A stretch of DNA of 64,000 nucleotides from Cacajao melanocephalus (GCA_963573385.1 CAUYLG010071120.1:1-64000), one strand, 5' to 3'; shown: positions 43,745-59,289, numbered from the stretch's first letter. Notes: a model not told the origin generated them from the letters alone. Translations and numbers: made by a program.

Positions 43745-44833
43745 TTACATTTAATGTCCATATAGGCATAGGCAAGGACTTCATGACTAAAACACCAAAA
43801 GCAATGGCAGCAAAAGCCAAAATAGACAAATGGGATCTAATTAAACTTAAGAGCTTCTGCATAGCAAAAGAAACAATCATTAGAATGAACCAGCAACCAA
43901 CAGAACAGGAAGAAATTTTTTCAATCTACCCATCAGACAAAGGGCTAATATCCATAATCTACAAAGAACTTAAACAAATTTACAAGAAAAAAACAACCCT
44001 ATCAAAAAGTGGGCAGAGGATATGAACAGACACTTTTTGAAAGAAGACATTTATGTGGCCAACAAACATGAAAAAATGCTCATCATCACTGGTCATTAGA
44101 GAAATGCAAATCAAAACCACATTGAGACACCATCTCAGGCCAGTTAGAATGGTGATCATTAAAAAATCTGGAGAGTGTGTGGAGAAATAGGAATGCTTTT
44201 ACACTGTTGGTTGGAATGTAAATTAGTTCAACCACTGTGGAAGACAATGTGGCGATTCCTCAAGGATCTAGAAATAAAAATACAAATACCATTTGACCCA
44301 GCAATCCCATTACTGGGTATATACCCAAAAGATTATAAATCACTCCATTATAAAGACACATGCATGCATATGTTCATTGTGGCACAGTTTACAATAGCAA
44401 AGACTTGAAACCAACCCAAATGCCCATCAATAATAGAATGGATAAAGAAAATGTGGCACATATACACCATGGAATATTATACGGCATAAAAAAGGATGAG
44501 TTCATGTCCTTTGCAGGTACATGGATGAAACTGGAAACCATCATTCTCAGCAAACTGACACAAGAACAGAAAAACAAACACCACATGTTCTCACTCATAA
44601 GTGGGTGTTGAACAATGAGAATACATGGACACAGGGAGGGGAACATCACACACTGGGGCCTATTGGGCGTGGGGGGCTAGAGGAGGGATAACATTAGGAA
44701 AAATGCCAAATGTAGGTGCCAGGGGGATGGATGCAGCAAACCACCATGGCATGTTTATACCTATATAACAATCCTGCACGATCTGCACACATACCCCAGA
44801 CCTTAAAGTATAATAATAAAAAATAAAAATAAA
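43745..44833 (+). mobile_element. L1PA/PB 3' end, sense
   Basis: 5'-truncated L1 covering the ORF2 C-terminal region and 3'UTR, ending in an AATAAA-rich tail. Open pieces 43783-44025, 44175-44408 and 44360-44611 are ORF2 fragments in shifted frames. TGGCACATATACACCATGGA is a landmark. Confidence 0.9.
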
Positions 44834-46340
44834 TAAACTCCCCTTCATATATACAGCTATCCTATTAGTTATGTGCCTTTATAGAACCCTAATATATTCT
44901 TCAACCCCTTGCAACACTTTAGTAGGAAAAACTTTGAAATATACAGAAAAGTTGACTTTTACAGTGAATGCCCTTATACCCCCTACGTAGATTCTATCAT
45001 TAACATTTAACTGTTTTCAATATATTACATACCCATCCACCAAATTATCTTATTTCCAAGTTAATACTCAAAGATTTTTGTCCAAACTTGAAAGCCTTTA
45101 GCTGAAGTCCTAGATCAGGCTCTGGGAGGAGTATTAGTCTACTCAGTGATGTTAAACAAAGCTGAAGGATTGGGCCTTCTTCATCTATTTTGTGTAAAGC
45201 TTGCAAAACTCTAGAAATCTGAAAATTACTGTCAATTATGTAAGATGATAATCACCTCCAAGGAGGATTTTTTTCAATCCTAAAAGCTAGGGGGAAATCT
45301 CGATGTTTAGAATAAAATAACCTCCAAAGTTAAGTTCCGTGTTTGGCGTTGTAGATGAAATTGTAGCTGTCCAAGGCTCATTACTGCATAATGACAATTC
45401 CTTCGAGCCCCGCACTTTTCTTTGCTGGAGGACTGAATCAGCTGCACACTTCCTTTCTAGCAGATAATTTTTTGAACCCCCTCAATGAGAGGAGGATACA
45501 AAGGAAACAAGTCTTTTAATTTCTTAAAGAGTAACAAGCACTAAAAGGACTTGAAGCTTATTTAGTTAACAGGAAAACTGGAGAGGCCCAAGTCACTGCC
45601 TTTGGGATGAGTGTGCAGTGCGCCTGTCTTTCAGTCTGCCTGGAGGCTGTGTGACCAGCAGCCTGAGTCAGTAATCCTGGGCCTAGAGGGTTGGGCCCAG
45701 AGGGCATGGCGTAGTTGGGGAGTTGTCAGCCTGGCCCTTGGCATTTGGAGAAAGATGGAAGAGCCCTGGGGTGAGGCATCCTAGGAGGGAGGCTGGGGTT
45801 CACTAAGCTGACTCCCTGTCCTACAGCAACATGGTTTTACATGTAAACACAGGTCATTCTTTTCAGCCCTGCATGGAGATGTAATTAACAGTATAAAACA
45901 CTCCAGGAAAACTGAAATCTGCAGTTTTGTATGTACTGCATGGAGACCATGAACTGTAGTGTAGTAAAAGCATCCGTGTGTTTTTGATTTGGGATAGTGT
46001 ATCTTTCGTCTCTAGCAATTCTATTTGGGTTCTTCTCCATTCTTGAGTGTTTGGAGCACATTTATAGTAGCTGTTTTTATGTTCAAGCATCATTACCTCA
46101 TACTTAGAAATGACCATTTCTTTTGACAGATTATTTTTTCTAATTATGGGTCATATCTTCCTGCTTTTTTGCATGCCTGATAGTTTTTTGGTGTGAAGGT
46201 AGGTAGACCTTGTGATTTTACATTGTTTTATGCTGGATTTTGTTTTATTCCTTTAAATAGTGTTGCACTTTGTTCTGGCATGCACTTAAGTTACGTGATC
46301 AGTTCTAAACTTGGACTCTCTTTACCTAAATATCCCAGCC
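44834..46340. other. mixed stretch with longest single-copy block
   Basis: 44834-44890 is the 3' end of the repeat also seen at 62.5 kb. 44920-45070 and about 46000-46330 look like antisense L1M fragments (ATTATGGGTCATATCTTCCT). 45080-45990 matches no repeat I know and is moderately GC-rich around 45590-45790; no splice-bounded open frame was found. Confidence 0.4.
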
Positions 46341-47165
46341 CACTGTTCACACTTTTGGCTTTCCACAAAACTACAGGACACATTTCACTAAGCTTTCTAC
46401 CAGTGTTTAACAAAGATCACCCTTACTGCAGTTTCTAGTAATGTGTTCCTCATTTCCTTAGGAACTCTCACTGGTACCACCTTTCCTGTCTGTATTTCAG
46501 TCTGCTCAAGACAATCTAGGTTTTTCTATCACGTTTTCAAAATTCTTCCAGCTTCTACCCACTCCCTGATTCCAAGTCTTTCCACAGTTTTAGCTATTTG
46601 TTACAACAGCACAGCAATTCCAGGCAGCAAAGTTTGTATTAGTTTTCTATTGCTGCTGTGACAAATTACCACAAACTTAGTAGGTTAAACCAGGTATTTG
46701 TCACGTCCCAGTTCTGTAGGTAAAAAGTCCACGCTGACTCTGCAATAGCTCTGACATCATCTTTTACCATTCTTTGTATATTCCAGGCTTTAGCAATTAC
46801 AGGCAACTGGAGCTTCCTCATAGTCCTCATGTCATTCCCGTATCTGTGCACTTCTTGTGGTATGCCCATTACCTAGCATTCTCTTCCCATTTTGTTTACT
46901 GCTGATGTCCTTGTCTTCTAAAATTCATCTAATGAATAATTTCTTCTAGAAACTTGGGCTCTGCTACTGAGCTGGGCTAAGTGGCCCAACTCTGTGTGTC
47001 CGTAGTTGCATGTGGTCCTCCATCTTCACTTATCATGCCATATAGAATTATCTATCACATGTCCATTTCCCCTAATATGGTGTCCCTTTTAATCTCTTAC
47101 CTCTCAGAGTTTACTTAGTAATTGCCTGGACCATCATAGCAACCAAAGAATGCTTAGAACTGAAC
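46340..47165 (-). mobile_element. MLT1-like LTR with internal remnant, antisense
   Basis: CAGTTTTAGCTATTTGTTAC (internal end) followed by TATTAGTTTTCTATTGCTGC and ACAAATTACCACAAACTTAG, the usual MaLR LTR start. Confidence 0.55.
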
Positions 47166-47167
47166 TA

Positions 47168-47491
<324 letters not shown>

Positions 47492-47607
47492 CTAGGAGGC
47501 AGAAGAAATTATGACACGGTTTTACCACATAGAACTTAAAACTTCTGTCAAGCAGCTAAAAATTAGAAGGCAGATTAAAAACTGGCTTAAAAATTGCAAT
47601 AAGTAGT

Positions 47608-47901
47608 TGGGCATGGTGGCTCACACATGAAATCCCAGCATTTTGAGGGGCTGAGGTGGGAGGATCACTCGAGCCCAGGACTTTGGGGCCAGCCTGGGCA
47701 ACATAGTGAAATCTCATCTCTACCAAAAAAAAAAAAAAAAAAAATTAGCCAGGTGTGGTGGCATATACCTGGTGTCTCAGCTACTCAGGAGGCGGAGGTA
47801 GGAGGATTGCTTGAGCCCAGGAAGTTGAGGCTGCAGTGAGCTGTGAATGTGTCACTGCACTTCAGCCTGAGTGATAGATACTCTTTCTCAAAAAAAAAAA
47901 A
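47608..47901 (+). repeat. Alu, sense, older
   Basis: GTTGGGCATGGTGGCTCAC through to an A tail, with an enlarged central A run at 47725-47743. Confidence 0.9.
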
Positions 47902-48247
47902 TGCGATAAGTTATAGGGAGAAGCTTGATATGCCACGTATTTCATAAAAACCATTGTGCCCAATAGGTAAAGAGGAAAAGGTCATCATGACTGGGTCTCA
48001 CAAGAGAGCAAATGTAAAGAGCTAACAGAATTTGAGAAAATGCTCAAGCTTACTAGTAATCAACATATGCAAGTCAAAATAATGCCACCTCTTTTTAATC
48101 ATGTTATCAAATATAAAGATCTTATGTTCTCTATAATGCCTGGGAAAGATGTCCACATGCCACTACCAGAAATAGAATTTGAGGAACTCTTTTGGAAAGC
48201 AATTTCATAGTCAAAAGTCTTACAATGTTTAGACCTTCTGACTAGAT

Positions 48248-48480
48248 CAGCAATTTCCAAACTTTTTGGCACCACCAGGGACCAGTTTTGTGGAAGGCAT
48301 TTTTTCCATGGAGGGGTTGAGGGGTGGGCGCAGATGGTTTTGGGATAAAACTGACTGTTCCACCCTAGATCATCAGGCATTAGAGTCTCATAAGGCAGGG
48401 TTCCCCAACTTCCAGGCCATAGACTGGTAACAGTCAGTGGCCTGTTAGGAACTAGGCGGCACAGCTAGAGGTGAGCTTGT
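48248..48480. mobile_element. MER1-like hAT fragments
   Basis: CAGCAATTTCCAAACTTTTTG to CATTAGAGTCTCATAAG is one MER1-type piece; GGTTCCCCAACTTCC to GGCGGCACAGC is a second in the other orientation. Confidence 0.65.
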
Positions 48481-48559
48481 ATCCTCTCCATATTCCACAG
48501 CTGATGCACTCTTGAAAGCTTTACCTCCTGGCTGGAGGCCAACCAACACAAAACCAGAA

Positions 48560-48589
48560 CACTATCCAATGAGTGGGTAAAGCAAATGT

Positions 48590-48637
<48 letters not shown>

Positions 48638-49015
48638 CATACATACATACATACCATGGAATACTACTCAGCCGTAAAAATGAATGAAATAATGGCATCC
48701 ATGGCAACCTGGATGGAATTGGAGACTATTATTCTAAATAAAGTAAATCTGGAATGGAAAACCAAACATTGTATGTTCTCACTCATATGTGCAAACTAAG
48801 CTTTGAGGATGCAAAGGCATAAGAATGATACATTTGGAGACTCAGGGGAAAGGGTTGGGGGATGGTGAGGGATAAAAGACTGCACATTGGATAAAGTATA
48901 CACTGCTCAGGTGATGGGTGCACCAGAATCTCAGAAATCACCACTAAAGAACTTATTCATGCAACCAAACACCACCTGTTCCCCCAAAACCTATTGAAAT
49001 AATAATTTTAAAAAA
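48560..49015 (+). mobile_element. L1 3' end, sense
   Basis: GGAATACTACTCAGCCGTAA and TATGTTCTCACTCATATGTG lead to the ATTGAAATAATAATTTTAAA tail. It contains a microsatellite. Confidence 0.8.
48593..48653. repeat. (TA)n(CATA)n microsatellite
   Basis: About 40 bp of alternating TA followed by five CATA units, grown from GTATATATACACCATGGAAT in L1. Likely length-polymorphic. Confidence 0.95.
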
Positions 49016-49780
49016 GCTGTATCTTATTCCATTGTATGAACGTATATTCATTATATTAAAATTTATGTTTTCTATTGCACTTTTGCTATTAGAAATACAG
49101 CTTTATTGTCTAATCTTGTTTTTCTGTCATATTGCACATGTTAGTTTATCTACTGGATGTATTCTTAAAAGTGGAAATGTGAGATCAAACAGTGTGTGTG
49201 TTTATACTTTTGATAGATATTACCCGGTTGCCTTCCATGAGGCTGTACCAGTTTCTACTCCCATCAGCAATATGTGAGAAGCAAGAGTGCCTTTCTCCAA
49301 AAGCTTGACAGCAGGGTATGTGTTAAGATTTGTGAATCATTACCACTCTGATAAGAGGAAAATCTCAGCATAGTTTTAATTTGCCTTTCTCTTGTGATGA
49401 GGAGCATCTTTTAATAGACTTAAGAGCGATCTCTCTATTTGTCACGAAATAAGCTGTGTCTTTTCTTATTCATTGTTCATTATTCTATTTAGTTTTTTCC
49501 TTACTTACATGTAGGAGCTTTCTCTATATTAAGGAAATTAGCCCTTTATTGTGAATCACAGTTCCCTTCCTCCCACCCCACCAGCTGATTGTTGTCTTTT
49601 GACTTTCTGTATGGTATGTTTTGTCATACAGATAATTTGATTTTATTACATGCTTGAATTTATTAATTTTTTGTGGCTGTTGGGGTTTGTGTCAAAGTTA
49701 GGAATGCCTTCCTTACCACAGGAGATAATTTTAAATATGTTGAAAGATTTATACGTAAAGATGTTCATTCCATTCTTTGC
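49016..49780 (-). mobile_element. L1M fragment, antisense
   Basis: CTTAAAAGTGGAAATGTGAG, CCATGAGGCTGTACCAG and CCTTTATTGTGAATCACAG follow antisense L1 order. Confidence 0.6.
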
Positions 49781-51664
49781 AAATTAAAAAAGATAATATG
49801 AAAGTTCAACAACTGAAGAATGATGCTTTGTGATACAGCTACATAATAGATTATTATGCAACTTGTATAAAATTTACAGAAAGTTCCTCAAGACATATAG
49901 CAATAAAATGTTTACAAATGAAGATCATGGGATTATGTTTGTTCAAGTTGAGATCAGAATCAAGACTGTAATTATTCCAGATCATCTCAAATATATAATA
50001 AATGAGGAGAAAAAAATGAAAGGCAGTTTGATAGCGATATTATTTTATTTAAAATGTTTCTGTGATCTCTGATAACTTCTAAACAAGCATGTATGTATTT
50101 TTATAAGAAAAAATACAACATCATGGATGGTATTGTAGTCCATGATATAGCATGGATATATCACGTGTTTGCATTGGATCCACTCGCTTTGGGTATTCGA
50201 CATTCTCTACACTCTCAGCAGCCAAAAGTAGAGCAAAGAAAACTGATCATTGCTTTGTCCTGAATAGAGCTAGTTTATCCTGATTTTCTTCTTTTTAGGT
50301 GGATATCAGGATTGCAGGGAATGTTCTCTTTTATGTATTTCACTGTGGAGAAGGTGTAGCTCACTTTACAGCCATACCCTAAAATTAGCACTTAACGGTG
50401 GATTTTAATTTCTCTCTTTACAATTCTTAGTGATTTGAAATTAGGCCCCTTTCCCTGCTCCCCTCCCACCATAACTTAATCACACTTGACAGAGTCTATT
50501 TTCCTCATCAGCTTTATTGAGTTAGTTTGCACACAGTAAAAGGCAAAACAACCTCAATACACAGCTTGAATGTTGACAAATGTGTTTACCCTTGGAGCTG
50601 TCACTGCAATTAAGATAGAACATTTTCATAGGGTACTACAGAGAACTGACTTTTAAAAATATAATTTAAAAGATATAATGTGTTTTATATGAATATACTT
50701 TGGAACAAGAGTAATAACAGTAACAAGAGTAATAGTTAATTTTAGATAGAGTATCCCAAAGGAATAAATGTTTGAAAAGTTGATGGCTTATATAGTAACT
50801 CTATGCAGATAAATAATTAACTTCACAATGGAAGCTTTGGTTATAGCATAAAATTATAATAAGTAAAAGTGAGAAAGAACCATATGAGCCATTATTTGAA
50901 TTCTTTGAGGTGCTGAGACTTCAAAGAAACAATCCTGTGCATTTCTGAAGTTTTGAATTCTTTATATTTCCTTGTACTCTCCCTTTTTTCAGAAACAAAT
51001 GCTGCCAGGCATCGGTTTATTCTCACATCAAAACGAAAGACACTCTGAGACAATTGGGAAGCGTCAGCAAAATCCTTTCTTTAGGATCTCATATGTGAGT
51101 CTGTGCACATATTTGCAAGACTGGAGAAATTGAGATTATTAGAATGGATATATAATAGTAAGTCTAGCAAATATGATTAACATTTCCCTGACAGAGCAAA
51201 GTGTTTCCCAGTAAAGAGACTGTTTTAAATATCTAACCTCATTTCAAAACAAGAACACTTAAAGGAGCTTTCATCTATTAGAGCAAGAGGTTATATTTGT
51301 GTAAATCAAAGCACTGTACAGTCTTAGAATTTGCCTGTGGTGGTTTTTTAGGTTCTTTTCCATGGGTGCGTTGCAGCTGGAAGATGGTGGGAGATGGAGG
51401 TCAGTGTTGTGTGTCAGCTGTTTTTGTTCTACTCCCTCACTCTTGAGTGGTATTTGCATTCTCCTGTCTATCTATCCTATTAACTACTTCTCTATTTCTT
51501 CATGCTAGTTTGTGCTGTTTAATCTTCTTCCCTAGCTGCTTCTCATGGGATCGTGGAAGAAACAAAAAGACGCTCACCTGCAATTTTGCTTCTTACTCTG
51601 AAGACTTACAGATTTAACTTCTTAAAGACATTGTACTTCAGATCAAATAAGTTTTTTTCTATGT
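49781..51664. other. mostly unassigned AT-rich sequence
   Basis: 50500-50640 looks like an antisense L1M 3' fragment (AGCTTTATTGAGTTAGTTTG). No gene, structured RNA or clear repeat elsewhere. Confidence 0.35.
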
Positions 51665-51679
51665 TTTTCTTTCTTTCTC

Positions 51680-52280
<601 letters not shown>

Positions 52281-52914
52281 ATAATGCTAATACTAAGTTT
52301 TGTTGATGAGCTTAATTTGTACTGAGAAGTCTAAGCAAATTGATCCAACCTGGAAATCTGAAATTGAAAACCTACTTTTTTTTTGTCTTTAGATAGAAAT
52401 GTTCCTATCTGCTTTGCTGGGAGTTACAGTGGGTTGCAGGGCATCCAAAGGATGAAGCACTAACTAATCTTGAGCATGACTGTGTTCTTGTGAATGTAAT
52501 CTAGAGATTGAAAATACATGTTTATTCCAACTTGAAACAACAAGCAAAGAAATTTGGACAAGTCAGGCTTGGGTATAGATGAATTATTGGAAAAAATGGG
52601 TTTCTATAAGAATATACCATCAGAAATGTTTTAGGCTATTTGTAGAGAAGATTTATATGGCATTTGAACCCCAGATCTCTAAATTTCATAGCCAGGGATG
52701 ACTATCTTAACTAGAAAGCTGCTGTAAATTCTTTCTGGCGATATAGTGGAATAAATTGTAAATGAATAATTATAAATATGCTGCAATATTTCTTAGACTA
52801 AGATTTTGTGAACTAGTTAACACAATACTATTTTTTGTACAAACCATAGAAAACAATTCTATTTTGCCATTGTTAAAGCAAAATATTCTTTCTAAGATTT
52901 ACTCACCTTTTTTC

Positions 52915-53290
52915 CTCTGCTAAACTGAAGTTCCTTGAGGCCAGGGACATAATTTATTACAGTAGCTTTCAAGCTCTTTTGACTTTAAACCTATATTAAG
53001 AATTTCACTTTATATCATCCAGGGCATACACACATACACAAAACAAATAATTTTCCAACTCAGTCTTTTATTATGTAAGTTAGATTCTGATACCTTTTAT
53101 TCTTTCATGTCAGTAGGGAAAAAGTGCTAGTTGTGACCCACTAGCTTGATTTCATAACCTCCTAGTGGATTGTGACCTGCTGCTTACAAAACAGAGATTT
53201 GTTGGGTGTTAAATTCCCATTATCTTACAGAGTCCCTGGGATATGTTAGGTCCTCTATAAATGCTTATCAAATATATGAATGTGAGTTGG
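52915..53290 (+). repeat. L2-like fragments
   Basis: GTTCCTTGAGGCCAGGGACA and, at about 53228, AGAGTCCCTGGGATATGTTA followed by GGTCCTCTATAAATG resemble the L2 3' region. Intervening sequence is unassigned. Confidence 0.45.
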
Positions 53291-53442
53291 GAGAGTAATA
53301 AGGAGCTGGGGTAACCTGGAGAAATTCTTTATGGGTAGATTTTGTCCATTATTAATTGTCACTTAGTATTCATGTTATATATGTGGCAGTGTTCCCAGAC
53401 TGACTAAATCCAAATCTCTTCATGTGGAACTTGGGCAGGTAG

Positions 53443-53757
<315 letters not shown>

Positions 53758-54699
53758 CTAGTAGGTGGTTTTCTGTTTTCTGTTTTTAATATACTTTTTC
53801 TTTGGAATAGTTGCAGATTTACAAAAAAAGTTGCAAAGGCAGTATAGAGAGTTTCCAGATACCTAGTACCCAGTTTCCCTGAGCATTAACATATTACATT
53901 TTTATGGTACATTTGTCACAGTTAGTGAATCAATAGTGATACGTATTAAGTAAACCTCATACTTTGGAGGGATTCCATTCATTTTCCCCGAAGCCCTTTT
54001 TGTACTCCAGGATTCCCCATTACATTTAGTCACAAAGTCTCCTTAGGGACCTTTAGGCTGTGATAGTCTCTCATATTTTCCTTTTGATGACCCTGACAGT
54101 TTTCAAGAGTAGCGATCAAGTATTTTGTAGAAAGTCCCTCAATTTGGGTGTGTTTAATGTTTGTTCTTAGGGTTAGACTGGGGTTTGGGGGGAAGACTAC
54201 AAAAGTAAAGGAAAAGGGCGCAGCTGTGACTATGACTTGTCACTGTTGACATTGACCTTGGTCACCTGGCTGAGGTGATGTTTGTCTGGTTTCTCCATGG
54301 CAAAGTCACTCCTCCCCATTCCATAATGTACACTTTGGAAGGAGGGCTACACATGCAGCCTGTGCTTAAGGAATGGGGAGTTATGCCTCATCTCAAGAGT
54401 GAACTATATATATATAAATCATTTGAAATTCTCATGCACAGGATTTGTCTTTCCTCCCTCATTTTATTTATTCATTCAATTATTTATATCAGTATGAGAT
54501 CATACTGATATAAATGGATATTTATTTTATACTTTGGGTTATAACTCAATACTACATAAATTATTTGGTTGCTCAGATGGTTTCAGTTTGGGTCATTAGG
54601 AACTCTTTCAGGTTGGCTCTTGTGTCCCTTTGACATACCATCATTATTGTTTTTTATTTTTGAGCACTTCCTTACTTTCTGGTATTCAGGATGCTCAAG

Positions 54700-55029
54700 T
54701 GTATTAGTCTCTTCTCACTCTGCTAATAAAGACATACCCAAGACTGCATAATTTATAAAGGAAAGAGATTTAGTTGACTCACAGTTCCACGTGGCTAAGG
54801 AGGCCTCACAACCATAGCAGAGGAGCATGGCGGCAGGCAAGAGAGCTTGTGCAGATAACTCCCATTTACAAAACCATCAGATCTCATGAGACTTATCCAC
54901 TACCACAAGACCAGCCTGGGGGAAATTGCCCCGATGATTCGATTGTCTCCTCCTGGCCCCGCCTTTGACACATGGGGATTATTACAATTCAAAGTGAGAT
55001 TTGGGTGGGGACACAGCCCAATCGTATCA
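54700..55029 (-). mobile_element. MST/THE1-type solo LTR, antisense
   Basis: TGTATTAGTCTCTTCTC to CCCAATCGTATCA, with exact TCAAG at 54695-54699 and 55030-55034. Confidence 0.88.
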
Positions 55030-55273
55030 TCAAGGTAGATTTGTATATTCCCTGCTCAGCCCTCACATGAATGCTTTCTCCAAGCAGCGTGGTTCCTTTC
55101 ATTGGAGAATAATATTAGACATAAAAATATGACCAGTGTTCATCGTCAGTATGGTGTCACTGCATGTAGGCCCTCTCAGTAGACAGAGCTAGGAAACATA
55201 CGGGTGGATACTAACCTGTGCATACACACATAGCTACCATTATTTACGTATCCATATATATCTTTCTAAAGCT

Positions 55274-55623
<350 letters not shown>

Positions 55624-56458
55624 TTATTCTTGCTTATCTAAAATTTCCCTAACAGAGAAAACTAGCTCTCACCACCTACCATCTAATTACTTACTTGGCC
55701 ATTCTCATTGTGCATGGACTGTGGTTTTGGAACTGTTAATTTGTATACCCTTGGGAAGCAACTTTACCAACTAGAGTGTGGTGCTTATTTTTTGTAGAGA
55801 TCCTTTTTGTCTTTAGTCATTTCCAAAGTTACTTAGGTCAGCACCTTTTTTTCTCCAGCCTCCCTTCAATGAGTTTATGCCATACGTTAGTATTGTGGTG
55901 AGATTCTTCTGTCACCATCTGCATTCCATCCTGGGGTTTGCATATGGTAAGGTTTACCTTTGTGCTATAAAATTCTGTGGGTTTTGTCAAATATATAACA
56001 CCACTATGTTATCATACACAATAGCTTCACTATCCTAAAAAAAAATCCCCTGTGTTTACCTAGCCAATCTACTTCCTTCCACAAACTCCTGGTGAGTTTG
56101 ATTTGTATTTCATGTTCATAATGTTCTCTTTTTCAAAATGTAATGTGAATGGAATCATACAGCATATAGTCTTTTAAAACTTGGTCCTTTTTCTTAGCAA
56201 TGTGCATTAAGGTTCTTCCATGGTGTGGCATGAATTAATAGCTCATTCCTTTAGATTGCTGAATAACATTCCACATTATGGACATATCGTAGTTTGGCCA
56301 ATCATCTATTGAGGGACGTTGTCGTTGCTCCTGGTTTTTGGCAATTATGAGTAAAGCTGCTATAAACATTCATATGCAGGTTTTTGGATGGATATGTTTT
56401 CAAGTCTGTTGGGTGAATACCAAGGAGTGTGATTGCTGGGTAGTATGGGAAATCTATG

Positions 56459-56795
56459 TATATTAGCCTGTTCTCATGCTGCTAGTAAAGACATACCTAA
56501 GACTGTGTAATTTATAAAGGAAAGAGGTTTAATTGACTCACAGTTCCACATGGCTGAGGGGGCCTCACAATCATGGTGGAAGAGCAAGGGACATCTTAGA
56601 GAGCTTGCGCAAGGGAACTTTCCTTTATAAAACCATCAGATCTTGTGAAACTTCTTCACTATCATGAGAACAGCTTGGAAAAGATCTGTCCCCATGATTC
56701 AGTTACTAGCACCAGATTCCTCCCATGACACATGGGAATTATGGGGGCTGTCATTCAATATGAGATTTGGGTGGGGATACAGCCAACCCATATCA
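56459..56795 (-). mobile_element. MST/THE1-type solo LTR, antisense
   Basis: TATTAGCCTGTTCTCATGC to CAACCCATATCA. CTATG duplicates flank it (56454-56458 and 56796-56800); the LTR's first TG is missing. Confidence 0.85.
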
Positions 56796-57220
56796 CTATG
56801 TTTAGCTTTGTAATAAACTTCCAAACTGTCTTCCAAAGTGGCTATACCATTTTGCATTCCTCTCACCAATGATGTGTTGTTACTCTGCATCCTTGTTAGC
56901 ATTTTGTATTATCAACTTTAAAAAAAAAATTTAGTCACTCTAGTAAGTATGTAGTGGTGTCTTGTTTTAATTGGCATTTCCCTAAAGACAAATGATGCTG
57001 AACATCTTTTCATACGCTTATGTGCCGTCTGCGTATCTCCTCTGGTGAGTTGTCAGTTCAGTTCTTTGCCCATCTTTTAATTAGGTTGATTGTTTTTATT
57101 GGTTAGTTGTAAGTGTTCTTTGTATATCTAAGTTATTTCTCAGATATGTGATTTGCAAATATTTCTCTCAATCTGTGGTTTGTCTTTGGCATGTGGGTTT
57201 TTTAAAAGTCCTTTTGGTGA

Positions 57221-58310
57221 TTCTCAACCTCTGGTTTAAAGCCCTAGGTGTGCCTGAGAGAGGAGAGTTGGATCACCTGTTTTGCAGCTATCTTCTTCTC
57301 TTCTTTTCTATTTCTTTCTAGTCAGCCTTTCTGGGTCTCGGTTGCCTCATATGTAAAATAGAAATAAGTTACCTGCCAGAGAGCAGGTATCTTTTAGTTT
57401 TCAGTGCTATGACTGCATGACCAGCTGACCGTTGGAGACCTTCCTGCAATGCTACCAAAATACACTTAGATCTCCTCACCTTTCTAATTGCTTTCACAGG
57501 AAAAGAACTGTATGGTCTAGACAATGAGAGTCTTTAATTTCTTTGTGGAATTTTATTACTCCCACTGCCTAAAAGCTCAATTGTTATGATGGTCTGCCAG
57601 AGTGAAATAAACTTGTCAGTGACTTTAAAATCACAATAGGACAGAAATCAAATGGATCTCAGAAACGATCTCTGTGTTTACCATGTGTTACAAACTCTGC
57701 ACATTTATAGGTAGGTGACGAAACTATTTGGCATGTGGAATTTCTCTACATCCTTCCTCCATGTAGTTATTACATCATTAAAAAGCAGGTCCCATTTCTA
57801 TAAAAGTTGTTTTTCTTCCTGCAAAAATGTCCCGTGAAGGGCAGAACAGGAAAGCTGCCACATGATATTAGAAAAGTTCACAAAGGATACAGTACCTTAA
57901 AGATCATCTATAGATGGAACAATTTTGAAAAAGATGTTAATGTCAGCACAATGACACAAAAATACAGTAATACATGGCTAAAATTTCCTGATGAAATAGA
58001 ACTTTTAGAGACTCATCCTACCCCACAATGTTATTAAATAATCCAGCATGGGAAGTCCTTTTTCAACTTCAGTGAGTATAATGAGTTAAGAACTCGCTCA
58101 AACCGCGTAGGTTTGACCTCTTCCTGTTTAGTTCTGTTTCTGTGCTCTACATTTTGACCAGTTGTCGTGTCTCAGTTATTTTGTGGGAGGAGCATAGAAC
58201 AGGCTATGGAATCATAAAGAGAGTTTTAACTATTATTTACTAGCTGGGAGATTTTTGGCACATTCCTTAACTTCCCTAAACACTGTGTCTTCATGTATAC
58301 CATATATGTC
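57221..58310. other. unassigned sequence
   Basis: No repeat confidently named. A 76-codon plus-strand open frame (57807-58037) has no recognisable domain and no splice or promoter context. Confidence 0.35.
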
Positions 58311-58830
58311 TTAGCCAGCTCAGGCTGCTATAACAAATGTATAGAGTGGGTGGTGGCCGAGTGCAGTGGCTCATACCTGTAATTCCAGCACCTTGGGAGG
58401 CTGAGACAAGAGGATCACTTGAGCTCAGGAGTTTGAGACCAACCTGGGCAACCTAGTAAGACCTCGTCTCTAAAATAAATAAATAAAATGAACATTAAAA
58501 GCAAACAAGGGAGTGTCCATAGAGTGGGTGGCTAAAACAACAGGAATTTATTTCCCACAGTCTGGGAGCTGGGAAGTGCAAGATTAGGGTGCTGTCGGAT
58601 TCGATGTGCGCTGAGGGATCTCTTCCTAGTTTGTGGACAGCAGTCTTCTTGCTTCCTCACATGGTGGAGAGAGAGGTAGTGAAGGAGGAAGTGAGCTCTC
58701 TGGTGTAAGGGCACTAATCCCATCCTGAGGGCTCTACCTTCATGACCCAATTACCTCCCAAAGGCCCTATCCTCAAATGCAATCACATTGGGGATTATAG
58801 TTTCAACATATTGATTTGCAGGGGGGCACA
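58311..58830 (-). mobile_element. MLT1-like LTR, antisense, split by Alu monomer
   Basis: AGGCTGCTATAACAAATG, then GGCTAAAACAACAGGAATTT and CCTCACATGGTGGAGAG, to GGGCACAAACATTCAGT. The Alu part at 58354-58518 is flanked by ATAGAGTGGGTGG (58341-58353 and 58519-58531). Confidence 0.7.
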
Positions 58831-59289
58831 AACATTCAGTTGGATTCCTGGTCAATATTGGGCATACCTTGGTTGGGAGCTATGCATTTCTACATTTGTG
58901 GGAGATGTTCCAGAAGTTCCTAACAGCTTGAATAAAGGAACATCATAATCGGATGGCCGAATCTGAGCTGGAGGCCTTGTTTTTTTAAGTAACTTTTTTG
59001 TGGTTTTGAAATGTTTCAAAACAAAAAACTGGAAGAACAGTATAATGTGTTGCCCTACCCTCCACTTAGATTCAGTAATATAGAATGCCTCTTTATTTTG
59101 CTGAACTAATTGAGGTTAAACTGGATTTATGATTGCTTAACTACATCAGCATTTGTGTTCTAGGAACAATTCCATTCTCCTACATAACCACAGGACTATT
59201 ATTACACTCAGGAAATTTGACGTTGGCACAATATTATTATTCAATGTTGAGCCCATGTTCAAGTTTATCCAGTTGTTCAATGTCTTTTT

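Noticed and set aside
43783..44611. Plus-strand open frames with endonuclease/RT-like wording
   Set aside because: Fragments of L1 ORF2 in a 5'-truncated copy.
57807..58037. 76-codon plus-strand frame outside named repeats
   Set aside because: No domain, no splice sites, no promoter; length is within chance expectation.
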